Source of the DNA: G963676655 sp963678305
Lineage (GTDB): Bacteria > Verrucomicrobiota > Lentisphaeria > Victivallales > Victivallaceae
Reading direction: 5' to 3'
NCBI GenBank assembly: GCA_963678305.2
Contig: CAXXVV010000012.1
Coordinates: 434,001 to 498,000 of the forward strand
DNA: 64,000 nucleotides
Below are positions 51,926 to 61,235 of the stretch, one piece after another (positions within the stretch are counted from its first letter, which is position 1; each line of letters begins with the position of its first letter). The notes below the pieces were generated by a model. It worked only from the letters and a program-made list of their open reading frames with translations, was not told the origin of the DNA and searched no databases. A program made the translations under genes and the position numbers.

Positions 51926-53101
51926 TTATTCAGAAAGTTTTTTTATCAGGAAATCGCCAATATCCTGATACTTGTTATCCTCCATTCCCGGGCCGGTGAC
52001 TATGCATTCAAGTTTAAGTTTGCGCATTGCCTCCTGCAGCTTAAGTCCGAGCAGGGGATGATGGACCCAGATATTGGATGGCGTATCAGCGGTAACTTTC
52101 GAATTGGGTTTGCCGTAAACCATGAATACCGGCGGATCATCGGAGGTTAGATGATTAATCGGAGAGGCGTCTTCGGCCAGTTTAGCTACTCGCGGAGTGT
52201 CGATGGTTTCTCCGGGTTTTGTTGCGTAGAATTCCACCAGCGCACGATCAGGCGGGAGAATTTTCACACCAAACCATTTTTGAAAGGTGCGCATGTCGTA
52301 TGTTGATTGTCCGTTCATACTGCCGGCGGCAATTATACGGGTGGACTGCTTTTCAACCGGGGAACTGCTGCCAGGGTTGGCCAGATCGTCATGGAACGCG
52401 AGCCACATCGATATTCCCGCACCGGCCGATCCGCCGTAACAGGCAATTTTCTTCGGGTTGATATTCCATTCGGACGCTTTTGAACGAATGAACTGGAGCC
52501 CTCTGGCACAATCATGCATTGCGGTCGGATAGGGAAATTTTCCCTTATCCGTTAACCGGTAATTCATAGAAGCGAAAGCGATCCCATTATCCAGGAATCG
52601 CTTTAAAAACGTACCGGAGACACGTTTTTTGTCTCCGCCGCGGAAGCCGCCGCCATGGATAAAAATGCACAGCGGAGTGGGTTCTCCTTGTTTTTTCGGC
52701 TTGGCCAGCCAGAGGTCGAATGTCTGGAGTTTATGGCTGCCGTATTTTACATTGGCAAGAGTTGGCGGAGACGGCTGGTCTTGTTTTCGACGATCAGCCA
52801 TCCGCTTCCGGCGTTGCTGCTGGAAGTTCCTGAATTCCTGGAACGAGAGTACGCCATCTTTGTTTGTATCAGCTTGAGGAAAGCGTTTAAGAATTCGCTT
52901 GCTGTTAAAATCCCTGAATTCTTTTTGAGTTAAAACTCCGTCTTTGTTTGTGTCCGCTTCCGGAAAACGCTTAAGTATTTGTTGTAACCTTTCATCTGAT
53001 TGTGAAGGTTTGTTTTGAGCTTTAAGATTGCCTGTATAAATGATTACGGCAAAAACAGCGATGCATGAAAAACGACGGTAAGTAAAACATTTTTTTTTCA
53101 T
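51926..53101 (-). CDS. Secreted alpha/beta-hydrolase (esterase) with two EF-hands
   Basis: A 391-residue protein. The start at 53101 gives a signal peptide (MKKKCFTYRRFSCIAVFAVI, cleavage near KAQ); the longer frame adds nothing typical. Residues about 40-105 carry two EF-hand loops, DTNKDGVLTQKEF and DTNKDGVLSFQEF, for calcium. The hydrolase domain has the oxyanion HGGGFRGG, nucleophile GGSAGAGIS and a hormone-sensitive-lipase-like order. Probable location periplasm or surface. Carbohydrate-ester cleavage is likely, but the substrate is unknown. AAGGG lies before ATG. Confidence 0.85.
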   Translation of the reverse strand: MKKKCFTYRRFSCIAVFAVIIYTGNLKAQNKPSQSDERLQQILKRFPEADTNKDGVLTQKEFRDFNSKRILKRFPQADTNKDGVLSFQEFRNFQQQRRKRMADRRKQDQPSPPTLANVKYGSHKLQTFDLWLAKPKKQGEPTPLCIFIHGGGFRGGDKKRVSGTFLKRFLDNGIAFASMNYRLTDKGKFPYPTAMHDCARGLQFIRSKASEWNINPKKIACYGGSAGAGISMWLAFHDDLANPGSSSPVEKQSTRIIAAGSMNGQSTYDMRTFQKWFGVKILPPDRALVEFYATKPGETIDTPRVAKLAEDASPINHLTSDDPPVFMVYGKPNSKVTADTPSNIWVHHPLLGLKLQEAMRKLKLECIVTGPGMEDNKYQDIGDFLIKKLSE

Positions 53102-53493
53102 CAGCAAGCACCCTTTCGTATTTGGGCATATAACGTGCATGAACAGCCAAACCATATAACCAGATTTTGGCGAATGATTTAATAAAATATAACCACCTTA
53201 TTATTTATGCAAACGGTTTAAAAAAAACATTGTTTCACTTAATATAAAATTAATAATAATCATTACGTTTGATTGTGTTTTTTATGTATATTGTTATAGG
53301 TTAAGTTCTTATTAGTTTGTGTTTTCTGTTTTTGACGTTGTGAAAAGTTATTTTTCAATTATATTTAATAAAGGTTAACATCCGTGGAAAGAACTCCCGG
53401 TATTTCTCCACGGTGAATTTGCAAAACTTGCCATTGGGGAGTATTTTACACCCAAGATTTTAATCAATAAATATAGAAAGAATTTTAGATACG
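53102..53493. other. AT-rich divergent region without recognised gene
   Basis: The 392 bases between the esterase and apgM are strongly AT-rich. They must hold both promoters; TTGACG at 53332 has no well-spaced -10 box. No open frame or strong hairpin was found. Confidence 0.5.
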
Positions 53494-54693
53494 ATGAAAG
53501 CATTGATATTCTTGGCCGACGGCATGGCCGATGAACCTTTGGCTGAACTCGGCGGTAAGACGCCGGTGGAAGCGGCTGATACGCCATATATGGATAAAAT
53601 CGCGGCAGCCGGAGCCTGCGGGACTTTTCTGACTCTGCCGGAAGGATTGCCTACCTCCTCCGATGTGGCGAATATGTCGGTTATGGGATTTGCTCCGCAA
53701 AACCATTATCCCGGCAGGGGGCCGATTGAAGCGGTCAGTCAGGGAATTGAACTTGGTCCGGATGATGTGGCCTGGCGCTGCAACCTGGTGACTGTGTTGG
53801 ATAACGTCTTGACAGATTATTCTGCCGGGCATATAGATAATGCGGTATCATCACAGATTATGGCGGATCTGCAAGCTGAATTCGGGAATGACAAAGTTTC
53901 ATTTTATCCCGGGGTAAGTTATCGCAATCTGCTGGTTTTACACGGCAGCGAATTTTCAGACGCGGTGGATTACTATAAACCTGATTCGTCTCAGGGGATT
54001 GATGTCGGTGATTTGAGATTGACTGCCACGGATGATTCAGCGGAAGCTGCCGCAACAATAGCCTTTCTGAATGATCTTGGTGATAAAGTTGCGCAATTTC
54101 TGGCGGCACACCCTCTGAATCAGGGGAAAGAGTCGCCGGCAAGCCATATCTGGCCCTGGAGTCCCGGTCGCAAACCGGCAATTCCGGCATTTTCAGAACT
54201 GTATGAGGGACGAAGCGGCGCGGTGATCAGTGCGGTTGATGTAATCCAGGGAATCGGAATGTGTACCGGAATGGAAGTTATCAAGGTTCCCGGCGCAACC
54301 GGTTTTATTGATACTAATTATGCAGGGAAAGCGTCTGCGGCGATTGAAGCGATCCGGAGACATGATTTTGTCTATCTCCATGTCGAGGCCATCGATGAAT
54401 GTTCTCATATGGGAGATTTGAAGTTGAAAATGCAAGCGATTGAGGATTTTGACGCGAAGATCATCAAACCGGTCTATGAAGCGCTGAAAGATCAGGCAAT
54501 CCGGTTCGCGCTGCTGCCGGATCATCCGGTTCCTATCAAACTGCGGGCTCACACCCGGACCCCGGTGCCGTTTGCGATATGCGGTCCGGGAATTGAGTCT
54601 GATTCCGTTGAAATATATAATGAAGCAAGTGTTAAAGCCGGTCGTTTCGGCTTTCTCAAAGATGATCAATTGATGCGCTTGCTTTTGGATTGA
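53494..54693 (+). CDS. apgM: Cofactor-independent phosphoglycerate mutase, archaeal type
   Basis: A 399-residue enzyme of glycolysis that interconverts 3- and 2-phosphoglycerate. MKALIFLADGMADEPLAELG (metal-binding Asp), the nucleophilic serine in LPTSSDVANMSVMG, PGRGPIEAVSQGI, the histidine motif LHVEAIDECSHMGD and LPDHPVPI are diagnostic of ApgM. Full length. It is followed 36 bases later by a GT-C membrane protein on the same strand. Confidence 0.94.
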   Translation: MKALIFLADGMADEPLAELGGKTPVEAADTPYMDKIAAAGACGTFLTLPEGLPTSSDVANMSVMGFAPQNHYPGRGPIEAVSQGIELGPDDVAWRCNLVTVLDNVLTDYSAGHIDNAVSSQIMADLQAEFGNDKVSFYPGVSYRNLLVLHGSEFSDAVDYYKPDSSQGIDVGDLRLTATDDSAEAAATIAFLNDLGDKVAQFLAAHPLNQGKESPASHIWPWSPGRKPAIPAFSELYEGRSGAVISAVDVIQGIGMCTGMEVIKVPGATGFIDTNYAGKASAAIEAIRRHDFVYLHVEAIDECSHMGDLKLKMQAIEDFDAKIIKPVYEALKDQAIRFALLPDHPVPIKLRAHTRTPVPFAICGPGIESDSVEIYNEASVKAGRFGFLKDDQLMRLLLD

Positions 54694-54729
54694 TCTATTT
54701 TTTGTCAACAACAATACACGGAGCGGTCT

Positions 54730-56205
54730 TTGTCAGAGGTCAAGCACAAAAAGGCGAAGATTTTACTGGGGTTGTATATGGCTCCGGTCTGCGCAATGCT
54801 TTTCTTTTGTTCAAACGCAATGTTCCGGGATGTCTGGTTTGATGAAAGCCTGACGATACTGGACTTCATGCTGCGTCCAGGCCCGCTGGCGATATACAAA
54901 AGCTATGTGATCCCGAACAACCATATTTTCTATACGATTGTCCTGAAATACTGGATTGAGTTGTATGCAATGGTCGGTAATCTGGCGACTTACGCTTACC
55001 GCTTGCCGTCATTTCTCAGCGGTCTGGGTATACTTGCCCTTATTTGTTTCCGCTGGCGTAAGCGGGTCGGTACTCCGGCTGCGGTTGCTGCTGCGCTGGT
55101 TCTGGCGTGTGCTGTGCCGTTCATGATTTATTGTACCGCGGTCCGCGGCTACATGCTGAGTTTTCTGCTGTTGGCGGTTACGTTGGAATTTGCCTTTAAA
55201 TTGCGTTCCTGCGGTGGTTGGAGAGCCGCTTGCGGTTATTTATTATTCTCCTTTTTGGCGGTATTGACTATTCCGTCTAATATTATCGGCTGCGGCGCGA
55301 TTTTTCTATTGGTTGTATCGGAACGGCGTGGTAATAAATTGATTTCACTGCGGAATTGTTATCTGGCCGCCGCTCCGGTCACGGCTTTGCTGATCGCTTA
55401 TCTGCCGATTTGGAGCGATGTCCGGAAGATTCTGGCGCTAAGGGAAGGGTGGTCAGGCTCTACTGATGTTTTATTAAGCGTGTACCTTGCGGCGGGATTC
55501 AGTTTGCTGCCGTTGCTTTTAACAGGGGGCGTTGGATTTGCCGGCAAAATATACATCGGACGTAATGATTATTTCAAGTTGGGCTGTCAGGTTTTAATCG
55601 TGCTGATGCCGCTGCCCTTTATCCTGTTGCGCGACCCCGCTCCATTTCCCCGGGTATTTTTTTCCCTGTGGTGTGTCTGGCTTTATCTGGCAGCTCTTGG
55701 AACGGCGGACTTTTGGGCTTTGTCACGAAGACGGTTTAATTTGCGCGGGAAGCCGTTATACGGAGGTTATGCAATCCTGGCAGTTGCAGTTTTTGGCTGG
55801 GGGGCTGTCCAACGGCAGATGGCCGATTACATATCAGATAAAGCATTGGCAATCAAACAGACGGATGATTATTTTTCGCCATATTATATGCGGAAGACCT
55901 TTCGACCTTCTCAGGTGGTCAAGCAAGTTAAAAAAATATGTCAGGGAAATAAACTTCCGGTTTACATGAGTTTTGACGCCGATCCATGGTCGATTTTATT
56001 TTACGTCAGGATGCAGGGAATGGATCCGAGGCTGTTTGGCTTCGATAACCCGCGGTTTAAGATTGAAGTGCTGCCGCCAGTCGCATTGGCGGTATTGCAT
56101 GATGACGATGATGTCCAACAGGTATGCCAAAAATACGGTGTTACCAGGATTGAGTTGCTGAGTGACCAGGGGTTCCAGAAAATATACGTGTTAAATTGTC
56201 AGTGA
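54730..56205 (+). CDS. Polytopic GT-C glycosyltransferase-like membrane protein
   Basis: A 491-residue inner-membrane protein with about eleven hydrophobic helices and a C-terminal soluble part (about residues 395-491). The first external loop has the acidic pair DVWFDESLT (about 34-42), the usual catalytic site of GT-C enzymes that use polyprenyl-phosphate sugars (ArnT/PMT type). The start is TTG 54730, with ACGGAG ahead. Probable substrate is a lipid-linked sugar added to protein or envelope glycan. It is not in an obvious glycosylation operon; its convergent neighbour is a sensor kinase. Confidence 0.78.
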   Translation: MSEVKHKKAKILLGLYMAPVCAMLFFCSNAMFRDVWFDESLTILDFMLRPGPLAIYKSYVIPNNHIFYTIVLKYWIELYAMVGNLATYAYRLPSFLSGLGILALICFRWRKRVGTPAAVAAALVLACAVPFMIYCTAVRGYMLSFLLLAVTLEFAFKLRSCGGWRAACGYLLFSFLAVLTIPSNIIGCGAIFLLVVSERRGNKLISLRNCYLAAAPVTALLIAYLPIWSDVRKILALREGWSGSTDVLLSVYLAAGFSLLPLLLTGGVGFAGKIYIGRNDYFKLGCQVLIVLMPLPFILLRDPAPFPRVFFSLWCVWLYLAALGTADFWALSRRRFNLRGKPLYGGYAILAVAVFGWGAVQRQMADYISDKALAIKQTDDYFSPYYMRKTFRPSQVVKQVKKICQGNKLPVYMSFDADPWSILFYVRMQGMDPRLFGFDNPRFKIEVLPPVALAVLHDDDDVQQVCQKYGVTRIELLSDQGFQKIYVLNCQ

Positions 56206-56208
56206 ACT

Positions 56209-58188
56209 TCAGTTTTCTGATTCAGCCAGATGTTTACGGAGGCGTTTGACAGCCCGGAAAAGGGATTCCGCATACGCTGAAAGTTCATCAATATTGCCGG
56301 CTTTACCGCATTTTTCAAGCCGGAAAGCCGCTTCCCGAATTTGTTCGGTACCTAGGAAAGCCGCTTCGCCCTTGATTTTATGCGCCCGCTGGCTTGCGGT
56401 TTCACAATTTTTCTCTTCAACCGCTTTTCTGATTATATCAAGGTCGTTATCCAGCTCTCCGGTAAATTTCTCGATCAAAGTATCAATGAGCTCCGGGTCT
56501 CCAAGGTTCTCAACTGCCAGAGTGTTGTCATAAACTGCCAGATTCATCAAATCATCGTCCATATTGGACTCAGGGCTATTCTTTTCGTCCGGCGTTTTTT
56601 TATCGGGAATATCTTCCGCGATGTCCATTTTAAACGCTTCATCCGATATGCCTGGAATAAGTTTGACAACGGTTCCCATGTCCGGGAGAAATTTTATTAA
56701 TGAGTTGAGTAAATCGGCGTAAATTATTGGTTTGCCGAGAATATCATCAATACCGGAATCAAGAAATCTTTTACACTCTTCTTTAGTGATGCTGGCAGTC
56801 AACGCGAGAATCGGCACTTTGGGAACATTATTGTCAGCTTCGAACAGACGGATTTGTTTTGTTGCTTCAATACCGTCGAGGATAGGCATCTGAATGTCCA
56901 TTAATATGAGATCAAACCGGCGTTCCCGGCAAGCGTCTGCGGCCTCTTTGCCGTTTGTTGCCAAATGCGCGATGCCGCCGCTTTTGCGAATGAACCTTTC
57001 CGCAATTTTCCGATTGATGTCGCTATCCTCGACAATTAAAATGTCGGGTTTTTTATGCCAGTTGACCGATATTTCTGAAGGAGCTTCTTCCGGTGCGTCA
57101 TGGCAGAACTCCAACGGGAGGGTGACGGTAAAGCAACTGCCTTCACCCGGAGTGCTGGTTAAATCAATGGTCCCGTTCATTTTTGCGACCAGCAACTTGC
57201 AGATTGTCAGTCCCAGTCCGACTCCGCCATGAGTCCGGTCAACATCACTGCCGCGGGCGAATTTTTCAAAAAAAGCTTCCTGGTTCTCCGGAGAAATTCC
57301 GACGCCGGTGTCTTCTATGGTAAAAATAAATTCACCAAGGCTGTTTTCGATCGGGCTGAAATTTATACTGAATGACACTCCGCCCTTAAAGGTGTTTTTA
57401 ATTGCATTACTGATCAGGTTAAGTATTACCTGGCTGATTCTGACTGAATCGGCTTTGACGTACTGGGGAAGATTGTCATCCTGCTGAAAACTGAAAATCA
57501 GGTCGCGCCGGTCAGCATGAGCTTTGGATATTCTAGCCAGTTCCCGCATTGATTTGTGCATATCAAAAGTTGAGATATTCAATTCAATATCACCTTCCTC
57601 AAGGTTCGAAATGTCCAGCAGGTCATTGACAATAGCCAGAAGCAGTTTGATGCTGCTGCCCAGATCTTCAAGCAGTTCGCTTTGTTCTTTGTCCAGCGAG
57701 GTTTCCTGTAGTAATTGGGCCATGCCGAGAATCCCGTTGAGAGGTGTACGCAAATCATGGCTCATATTGGCCAGAAAAAGATTTTGCTGCCGGTCGATCT
57801 CACTCAGTCTTTTTTGCTGAGACTGATTTTCCTCTTCCAGTTGATTCATGCAGCGGTTGGCAATATTAAGAGATGATTCCTGATGATGGTTTTTTTCGAG
57901 TATCCTGCGGACCGCTTCATCAAGCCTGCGCAGTTCGGTATACATTGTCGCGTCGGAAGGTGATTCTGTTTCTTTGCCGACTGCGTTATTCGTTATGCTC
58001 AGAATTTTCTTTCTCAATCCCCAAGCGATAATACATTGGATTGAAATTGAGACGATGCCGAAGCCGACGGCGAGCCAAATAGCCTGCTCTTTTCCAATGG
58101 AACTTGAATCGATGCCAAGTACCAGAAGCGGACACAGGAGTGCGGGAATAATCGCAAAAACAATATATTTAAAGTACCCCATAATCAT
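56209..58188 (-). CDS. Hybrid sensor histidine kinase with receiver and HPt domains
   Basis: A 659-residue membrane protein. Two N-terminal helices (about residues 5-25 and 36-56) enclose a very short loop, so no periplasmic sensor domain is present. A coiled coil follows (about 85-135), then HisKA with FLANMSHDLRTPLNG (His144) and the HATPase region (about 250-365, GVGLGLTICKLLV). A receiver comes next (DILIVEDSDINRKIAERFIR; DLILMDIQMPILDGIEAT), then a C-terminal HPt with AHKIKGEAAFLGTEQIR. The start overlaps the stop of the double-receiver gene (ATGA). It presumably trades phosphate with the other two genes of this operon; the signal is unknown. Confidence 0.93.
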   Translation of the reverse strand: MIMGYFKYIVFAIIPALLCPLLVLGIDSSSIGKEQAIWLAVGFGIVSISIQCIIAWGLRKKILSITNNAVGKETESPSDATMYTELRRLDEAVRRILEKNHHQESSLNIANRCMNQLEEENQSQQKRLSEIDRQQNLFLANMSHDLRTPLNGILGMAQLLQETSLDKEQSELLEDLGSSIKLLLAIVNDLLDISNLEEGDIELNISTFDMHKSMRELARISKAHADRRDLIFSFQQDDNLPQYVKADSVRISQVILNLISNAIKNTFKGGVSFSINFSPIENSLGEFIFTIEDTGVGISPENQEAFFEKFARGSDVDRTHGGVGLGLTICKLLVAKMNGTIDLTSTPGEGSCFTVTLPLEFCHDAPEEAPSEISVNWHKKPDILIVEDSDINRKIAERFIRKSGGIAHLATNGKEAADACRERRFDLILMDIQMPILDGIEATKQIRLFEADNNVPKVPILALTASITKEECKRFLDSGIDDILGKPIIYADLLNSLIKFLPDMGTVVKLIPGISDEAFKMDIAEDIPDKKTPDEKNSPESNMDDDLMNLAVYDNTLAVENLGDPELIDTLIEKFTGELDNDLDIIRKAVEEKNCETASQRAHKIKGEAAFLGTEQIREAAFRLEKCGKAGNIDELSAYAESLFRAVKRLRKHLAESEN

Positions 58189-59204
58189 TCTTTCTGATTC
58201 TTATTGACCTGCTTGAGCCATTTCCTGATACAATGATCAATGTCTTCCTTGCGGAATGGTTTGTTAAGTACGTCATTCATGCCTGATTCATAACATAGGC
58301 CGTGGTCATCTTTATGAATGTTGGCGGTGAGCGCGATAATTGGTTTTTGGGAAAAATTGTTTTCCTTTTCTAAACCTCTGATTTTTCTGGTCATTTCAAA
58401 ACCGTCCATTCCCGGCATTTGACAATCTGAAAAGATCATATCAAATTCATTATAACGGGTTTTCATCAAGTCAATTACCTCTTCGGCGCTTTCGGCAACT
58501 TCGTGAGAAAAGCCCAGCGAATCCAGCAGGCGACTGCATATTACCCGGTTGATATTGGTATCATCAACAATCAGTATTTTAATATTGGGGATTGGAGATG
58601 CGGTCTGTTTCGCAGTTTTTTTGTTGTTCTGGAAATTGCTTAATGAATTTTTCGCCTCTTTTAATTCTTTTGAATAATATTCCAGTTTAGCAGTTTTATC
58701 TTCCGCCATAATAATTGCGGCGTAAAGCATATCAATAATCTGCGTTTTGTCATTGTTAATATTGTAAATCTCATCGCCGGCTTTAATTAAAGTAGTTCCG
58801 TCCTTTGCAGAGACCTGAAGCTCATTATTTTCTATGACGAAGTCCAGAATCGGGATCAGAGATTTGTTCAGGGGTTTTTCCACAAAGCAATTCGCTCCGC
58901 AGATCAATCCTTTCAACATATTGTCGCGATATGATTCCGAAGTTGCCAGCAGAACCGGAATATGTCGCAAACGTTTATCTGAACGGATGAACGCAACGAA
59001 TTCAAAACCGTCCATTACAGGCATTTGGATATCCGAGACAATAGCGTCAGGCAGAGGCGATTCCTGAAGCAACTCAATTGCGTTGACAGCGTCTTCAGCC
59101 AGAGTTACATTGTATCTGTTCGTGCTTTCAAGTATGTGCTGGACCCCGATGGCCTGAGTAGGACTGTCTTCAACAAACAGGATTAATCTTTTCTCCTGGT
59201 CCAT
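58185..59204 (-). CDS. Double-receiver response regulator without output domain
   Basis: A 339-residue protein with two receiver domains (about residues 8-125 and 208-325). Receiver 1: FVEDSPTQAIGVQHILES and the phospho-acceptor DAIVSDIQMPVMDGFEF, lysine in FVEKPLNK. Receiver 2: ILIVDDTNINRVICSRLLDS, MIFSDCQMPGMDGFEMTR, lysine in VLNKPF. A helical linker with AEDKTAKLEYYSKELKEAKN joins them. No DNA-binding or enzymatic output is present, so it acts as a phosphate relay or by protein contact. It lies between the kinase fusion gene and the hybrid kinase. Confidence 0.93.
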   Translation of the reverse strand: MDQEKRLILFVEDSPTQAIGVQHILESTNRYNVTLAEDAVNAIELLQESPLPDAIVSDIQMPVMDGFEFVAFIRSDKRLRHIPVLLATSESYRDNMLKGLICGANCFVEKPLNKSLIPILDFVIENNELQVSAKDGTTLIKAGDEIYNINNDKTQIIDMLYAAIIMAEDKTAKLEYYSKELKEAKNSLSNFQNNKKTAKQTASPIPNIKILIVDDTNINRVICSRLLDSLGFSHEVAESAEEVIDLMKTRYNEFDMIFSDCQMPGMDGFEMTRKIRGLEKENNFSQKPIIALTANIHKDDHGLCYESGMNDVLNKPFRKEDIDHCIRKWLKQVNKNQKE

Positions 59205-59260
59205 TTAGTTATTTCTCCATAAACTTAAATTACCGCCATATCTATTTTGGTACAACGGCA

Positions 59261-61054
59261 TTATTTTTTCTGTTTCTTTTCCTGTGACGTCAACGCCGGT
59301 TCCGTTTTTGAAGATTTGCAATACGGACAATTATGCTGGGTCACTTCAAATATTTCAAGTTCACTTTCAGTCATGCCGTCTTTCGGGCGCGGCAGGGCGA
59401 AAGTCTTTTTACATTTCAAACAATTATAGGCGCGTCCGACAGGTTTGCCGCAAACTTTGCATCTGACTTCTGTGATGTCTTTGAAACGAATTTCAAAGCG
59501 ATGGTTGTCAGGACACTGTACTACATTCAAAGGTCCCTGGGCTTCTGCTATAGGAATAACCCGGGAATTCATCGCCCGGTCTATAAGCATGCCGATAATG
59601 ATACATGAGAGTAACACGACCAGAATAATCGCGACTCCCGCCTTGGGGATTTTATATGCCTGCAACTCTTTACCGAGGCGGCGAGCAGTGATTTTGCTGT
59701 TTTTCAGCATCGAGTCCATTGCTTTGCCGGCTTTGTTCCTTTCAGCCAATTCAGCTTCAGTCCAATCCTTTTCAGAACGGACGGCTGGAATTTCGACTTC
59801 CTCGTTTTCCTTAATGGCTTCAGCCTTATGGACTGAGGCGTATTTCAAATAGGCATAGAGTCTGGAAAATATTTCTTCGAGTTCCGGCAGCCTGGGGCGT
59901 TCATCCGGATTTTTGTCCAGCATCGCGTCGACAGCATCGGAGAACCCCAGGGCAATTGAATCATCGAGTTCGTTCAGCGGAGGAGGAATCAAATTTGTTT
60001 GCCGGAACATGCTGGAAGCGGGGCTTGAGGCTGAAAACGGATTTTCCCCGCTTACGGCCTGGTAAAGAGTCACCCCAAGGCTGTATACGTCGCTGCGGGA
60101 TGATATATCATGTTCAGCGTTCAAATATTCCGGGCAGATATATTCCGGCGTACTCCACAGATCCATGCCGACCGGGACGGTGGCGCTTTCTCGTGGGATC
60201 AGGATTCCGAAGTCCGCCAGTTTATAACCCGCTCCGTCAATCATGATATTTTCCGGTTTGATATCAAGATGAAGAGCTCCCTGTTCTTTGACTGCACTCA
60301 GCGCTTTGACCACATCCAAGCCTAATTTACAGGCTTCCCAGTCAGCAAGGGTTCTGGAGCGCAATCTGGAAAGAACGGACCCGTCGGCAACATATTCCAT
60401 CACCAGGTAGGGGCGTCCATTATAAACGCCAATGTCGTATATCTTGACCAGATGATCGCTTTCCGCTGTTTTATATCTCCCCGCTATCTCAATGAAGGGT
60501 TCGGATATATCCAGGCAGGCAAAGTCGCGTTTTAACAACTTGATCGCTACTTCATTATCTCCATTTTCCGAGTCCGCAGCCAGAAAAACAACCGAATGGG
60601 TTCCATAACCGACTACTTTCTTAATATGATAACGCCCCGCAATTGCGGTTTTTGCTTTCGCGAGTTCAAAGTCGTCTTTGTGCAAGGCTGCTGTTCCCAG
60701 CAGGTTTTTCAGTTTGGCAGCCAGGAAAGTGCTTTTAACCGGCTTGGGCAGATAGTCATCCGCGCCGGCATTTAACCCTCTCAATACATCTTCTTCATCA
60801 TCAAGAGCGGATATCATGACTATAGGTACAGTCACCCCGGAGGCCATGCGGCGAATTGCTTTGCATGCTTCTATTCCATCCATAACCGGCATATTCACAT
60901 CCAGCAAAACCAGATCCGGATTTCTGTTCTGGAATGCCTCCACCGCTTGTTGCCCGTCGTGACAGATTATTGATCTATGCCCCATCAGGTCAAGCATGTC
61001 TTTGTAAACATCACAGACAATTGAACTGTCATCAGCAACCAATATTAATGCCAT
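59261..61054 (-). CDS. Receiver-Ser/Thr kinase fusion with membrane helix and zinc ribbon
   Basis: A 597-residue protein. A receiver (about residues 1-125; ILVADDSSIVCDVYKDML, LVLLDVNMPVMDGIEA, lysine in YLPKPV) precedes a Hanks-type kinase domain (about 140-405; VVGYGTHSVVFLAADS, VAIKLL, LHLDIKPENIMI, ADFG). The catalytic loop reads HLD where HRD is usual. One transmembrane helix (GVAIILVVLLSCIIIGMLI, about 475-493) follows, then a cysteine-rich end with two zinc-ribbon pairs (CKVCGK, CLKCKK, CPYCKSS). The kinase is cytoplasmic and the ribbon probably on the outer side. It is the first gene of the three-gene signalling operon; GGGAG precedes the ATG. Confidence 0.9.
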   Translation of the reverse strand: MALILVADDSSIVCDVYKDMLDLMGHRSIICHDGQQAVEAFQNRNPDLVLLDVNMPVMDGIEACKAIRRMASGVTVPIVMISALDDEEDVLRGLNAGADDYLPKPVKSTFLAAKLKNLLGTAALHKDDFELAKAKTAIAGRYHIKKVVGYGTHSVVFLAADSENGDNEVAIKLLKRDFACLDISEPFIEIAGRYKTAESDHLVKIYDIGVYNGRPYLVMEYVADGSVLSRLRSRTLADWEACKLGLDVVKALSAVKEQGALHLDIKPENIMIDGAGYKLADFGILIPRESATVPVGMDLWSTPEYICPEYLNAEHDISSRSDVYSLGVTLYQAVSGENPFSASSPASSMFRQTNLIPPPLNELDDSIALGFSDAVDAMLDKNPDERPRLPELEEIFSRLYAYLKYASVHKAEAIKENEEVEIPAVRSEKDWTEAELAERNKAGKAMDSMLKNSKITARRLGKELQAYKIPKAGVAIILVVLLSCIIIGMLIDRAMNSRVIPIAEAQGPLNVVQCPDNHRFEIRFKDITEVRCKVCGKPVGRAYNCLKCKKTFALPRPKDGMTESELEIFEVTQHNCPYCKSSKTEPALTSQEKKQKK

Positions 61055-61235
61055 AATATGTTACTCCCTATTTTGCAATTATTTCCCGGCAGGAAACCGG
61101 AGAACGGCTTCCTTCGAAATATAACACGTTCTCACAAATGGTAGTCATAGTGACTTCACATCAGGTCGATATTCCTGCCAGGTTAATATTAAAACTTATT
61201 TAATTGATATAATTTTCAGGATTAAAGGCTGCTGA

